Assembly: GCA_023442635.1 (NCBI GenBank)
Contig: JAEZYR010000109.1
Span: forward strand, 1 to 14,739
DNA: 14,739 nt
Direction of reading: 5' to 3'
Source: Bacillota bacterium
Lineage (GTDB): Bacteria > Bacillota > Clostridia > Saccharofermentanales > Fastidiosipilaceae
Shown in pieces: positions 13,389 to 14,739 of the stretch. The number at the start of each line of letters is the position of its first letter. Positions within the stretch are counted from its first letter, which is position 1. Position numbers and translations under genes: made by a program. The notes under the pieces were generated by a model. The model was not told the DNA's origin. It saw only the letters and a program-made list of their open reading frames with translations, and did no database searches.

Positions 13389-14339
13389 ATGATTTGGCTT
13401 GTTGAACAGGAAGCTCGATATCGAGAGCAGCTGCGCCACTCTTTTGAGGAAGCCCATATCGCGCATCGCCTTTTTGTAGATGGTTTGAGCTGTAAGGTTG
13501 CCCTAGAAGCTTTGCTGCAGCGTTCGTGGCAAAAAAGCCCCAGCCTGGATTCAGGCCTGATTGGCCCTAGTGAGGAAGCCCTTCTTCCGCCCGTAAAGCA
13601 GGGCACATGGGCAGAAAGGTCTGAACAGCTGGCTAGCCAATTGGAGGTCTCTTCAGATAGCTCGAGTCAGCTTGCGGGCAAGGGGTATCTGATCCAGGCA
13701 GGCGACAGCAGTCTTGAGGCAAAGGACGCCTCTATCAGAGCGCTGAGCGCGCAGAAGATAGAGGCTTTAGGGCGGCTTGATCGCTTGATTAAGCCTGACT
13801 TGATTGTGATGGAACTTATCTTACCTGGCATGGATGGCCTACATCTTCTGGCCTATATTAAGAGCTTAGATGGACTCAAAGATATTCCTATTCTCATGAC
13901 CAGTGGCCGTCAGGAACAACGAGATAAATTCCGTGCCTTCGATTTAGGGGTTGATGATTATCTCGAAAAACCCTACACCATGCGCGAATTGCAAGCTAGG
14001 ATTCGAGCCGTTTTGAGGCGCTGTCAGCTCCATCTCAGCCAGGATAGCATTGTCCTAGGCGAGCTCAGCATCGATAGAGAGAGCCAAAGCGCCCAACTCA
14101 GCGGTCGTGACCTAGGCTTGACCTATAAGGAATATCGCTTGCTAGAGCTCTTTGTGACCCACCCGAGCGAAGTGCTGAGTCGGCATTGGTTACACCAACA
14201 AGTGTGGGGGCAAGACGACATGGGCAGCAGCCGTACCCTTGATATGCATATTCGCGGCTTGCGGCGCAAGCTAGGCGCTCGTTGGCGCGAATCCATCGAG
14301 ACCATACATGGCGTCGGCTATCGCTGGCGACGACACTAA
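13389..14339 (+). CDS. OmpR/PhoB-type regulator with degenerate, insertion-bearing receiver domain
   Basis: This 316-residue regulator is about 90 residues longer than usual for the family. The receiver starts MIWLVEQEARYR, where the acidic pocket normally reads E/D-D-D/E. Asp at position 7 is replaced by Gln. The phospho-acceptor in LIVMELILPGMDG is Glu142, not Asp, a phosphomimetic-like change. Thr171 and Lys194 (EKPY) are kept. A Ser-rich, low-complexity insertion fills about residues 45-133, between the second and third strands. The winged-helix domain (about 222-316) is intact, with SSRTLDMHIRGLRRKLG and IHGVGYRW, so DNA binding is expected. ATG at 13389 is chosen for GGGAGG at 13376-13381; an in-frame TTG at 13359 lacks such a site. 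No kinase gene is adjacent. I infer control that does not depend on phosphorylation. Confidence 0.9.
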   Translation: MIWLVEQEARYREQLRHSFEEAHIAHRLFVDGLSCKVALEALLQRSWQKSPSLDSGLIGPSEEALLPPVKQGTWAERSEQLASQLEVSSDSSSQLAGKGYLIQAGDSSLEAKDASIRALSAQKIEALGRLDRLIKPDLIVMELILPGMDGLHLLAYIKSLDGLKDIPILMTSGRQEQRDKFRAFDLGVDDYLEKPYTMRELQARIRAVLRRCQLHLSQDSIVLGELSIDRESQSAQLSGRDLGLTYKEYRLLELFVTHPSEVLSRHWLHQQVWGQDDMGSSRTLDMHIRGLRRKLGARWRESIETIHGVGYRWRRH

Positions 14340-14386
14340 CTATGTCCACAAGCAGCTAAGCAGACAGCTGACCACCTTCCTATTAG

Positions 14387-14416
14387 AGAACCTCTTGTAA
14401 GGGGTTCTTTTCTTTC
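14387..14416 (+). terminator. Intrinsic terminator after the degenerate regulator gene
   Basis: AGAACCTCTT (14387-14396) pairs with AAGGGGTTCT (14399-14408), with one G-T pair, followed by TTTCTTTC. It lies 48 bp past the stop, so the next gene has its own transcript. Confidence 0.85.
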
Positions 14417-14466
14417 TGATGTTCTATCGGATGGCATGGCTTGGGAAAGCTTAGCGTGCAGTTTGA

Positions 14467-14510
14467 CCTGATTGCCTCCTGATTGCTTGATGCGATAAAT
14501 GATGTATACT
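14467..14510 (+). promoter_or_regulatory. Promoter of the XRE regulator gene with an 11-bp-spaced direct repeat
   Basis: -35 TTGCTT (14483-14488), 16-bp spacer, -10 TATACT (14505-14510). CCTGATTGC occurs at 14467-14475 and 14478-14486, 11 bp apart, and the second copy overlaps the -35. That spacing is usual for OmpR/PhoB-family binding sites, and such a regulator is encoded just upstream. Confidence 0.55.
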
Positions 14511-14538
14511 GCGTTTTGTTGTTTAATATGACTGTACA

Positions 14539-14582
14539 AACCCTTTCGAGTAGGAGCTTCGGTGCCCTGTAACGCTAGGGTT
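14539..14582 (+). promoter_or_regulatory. Possible structured leader of the XRE regulator gene
   Basis: AACCCT (14539-14544) and AGGGTT (14577-14582) are perfect 6-bp arms closing a 32-base region. Inside it GGAGC-TTCG-GTGCC could form a UUCG-capped hairpin with a mismatch. The right arm ends about ten bases before the Shine-Dalgarno. It fits no riboswitch class I recognise. Confidence 0.3.
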
Positions 14583-14604
14583 GAGCTATGAGGGGAGCAA
14601 AAGC

Positions 14605-14739
14605 GTGGAAATAGGCCGTAAAATACGCTATTTGAGGTTGCAGATGGGCTTAACTCAAGAAGAGTTAGCCGAGCGTTCAGATTTGACCAAAGGATTTATA
14701 TCGCAGTTAGAGCGGGATCAGACATCGCCTTCTCTAGAC
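14605..14739 (+). CDS. XRE-family HTH regulator, first 45 residues (gene runs off the right edge)
   Basis: GTG at 14605 with GGGGAG upstream starts a Cro/CI-type helix-turn-helix: IGRKIRYLRLQMGLTQEELA, then SDLTKGFISQLERDQTSPSL. The HTH spans about residues 16-41, with LTQEELAER as first helix and KGFISQLE as recognition helix. An ATG at 14588 is in another frame and meets a stop after eight codons, so it is not the start. The pattern KGFISQLERD-TSPSL is typical of the XRE regulators with a C-terminal cupin domain, which in Firmicutes often sit before spermidine/putrescine transporter (potABCD) genes. That extension and context lie outside the window and are inference only. Confidence 0.85.
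   Translation, partial: MEIGRKIRYLRLQMGLTQEELAERSDLTKGFISQLERDQTSPSLD

Overview
The window looks like a chromosomal stretch of a low-to-mid GC Firmicute, most likely of the class Clostridia, with roughly half G+C. The clues are a perfect CtsR operator in front of clpB, a tetrahydrofolate riboswitch in front of an ECF folate S component, a DUF1836 regulator, strong Shine-Dalgarno sequences and many intrinsic terminators. There is no insertion sequence, phage gene or CRISPR array. The genus cannot be named from this sequence.

Left part (1-2600), minus strand: the 5' two-thirds of the class III heat-shock disaggregase gene clpB runs off the left edge. Its promoter carries a consensus CtsR box over the start of transcription and a degenerate second box upstream. 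A perfect 16-bp terminator separates it from a pyridoxal/pyridoxamine kinase gene. A 340-bp gap rich in inverted repeats follows.

Centre-left (2774-5991), plus strand: two translationally coupled genes encode single-pass membrane proteins with long helical or TPR-like outer regions. They look paralogous at their N-termini. The first also has two related beta-rich domains near its C-terminus. I cannot assign either to a named family, and they are one of the two least explained parts of the window.

Centre (6053-10206), minus strand: a response regulator, a very large multi-membrane-span histidine kinase and the manganese exporter mntP lie head to tail. mntP also has its own promoter so close to its ATG that the transcript may be leaderless.

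Centre-right (10207-12851): a THF riboswitch controls folT. A shared bidirectional terminator separates it from a convergent DUF1836 regulator gene. That gene is divergent from an SGNH hydrolase gene whose extended -10 promoter overlaps a perfect palindrome, a good operator candidate.

Right part (12852-14739): a small cluster of direct and inverted repeats is followed by a tRNA-Val(GAC) gene with textbook promoter and terminator. Next comes an OmpR/PhoB-type regulator whose receiver is degenerate: the acceptor Asp is Glu, the acidic pocket is broken, and about 90 residues are inserted. It keeps an intact winged-helix DNA-binding domain, and no kinase lies next to it. The window ends inside the first 45 codons of an XRE-family regulator gene whose promoter carries an 11-bp tandem repeat, spaced like an OmpR-family site. 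The degenerate regulator and the membrane-protein pair are the strongest candidates for something not yet described.
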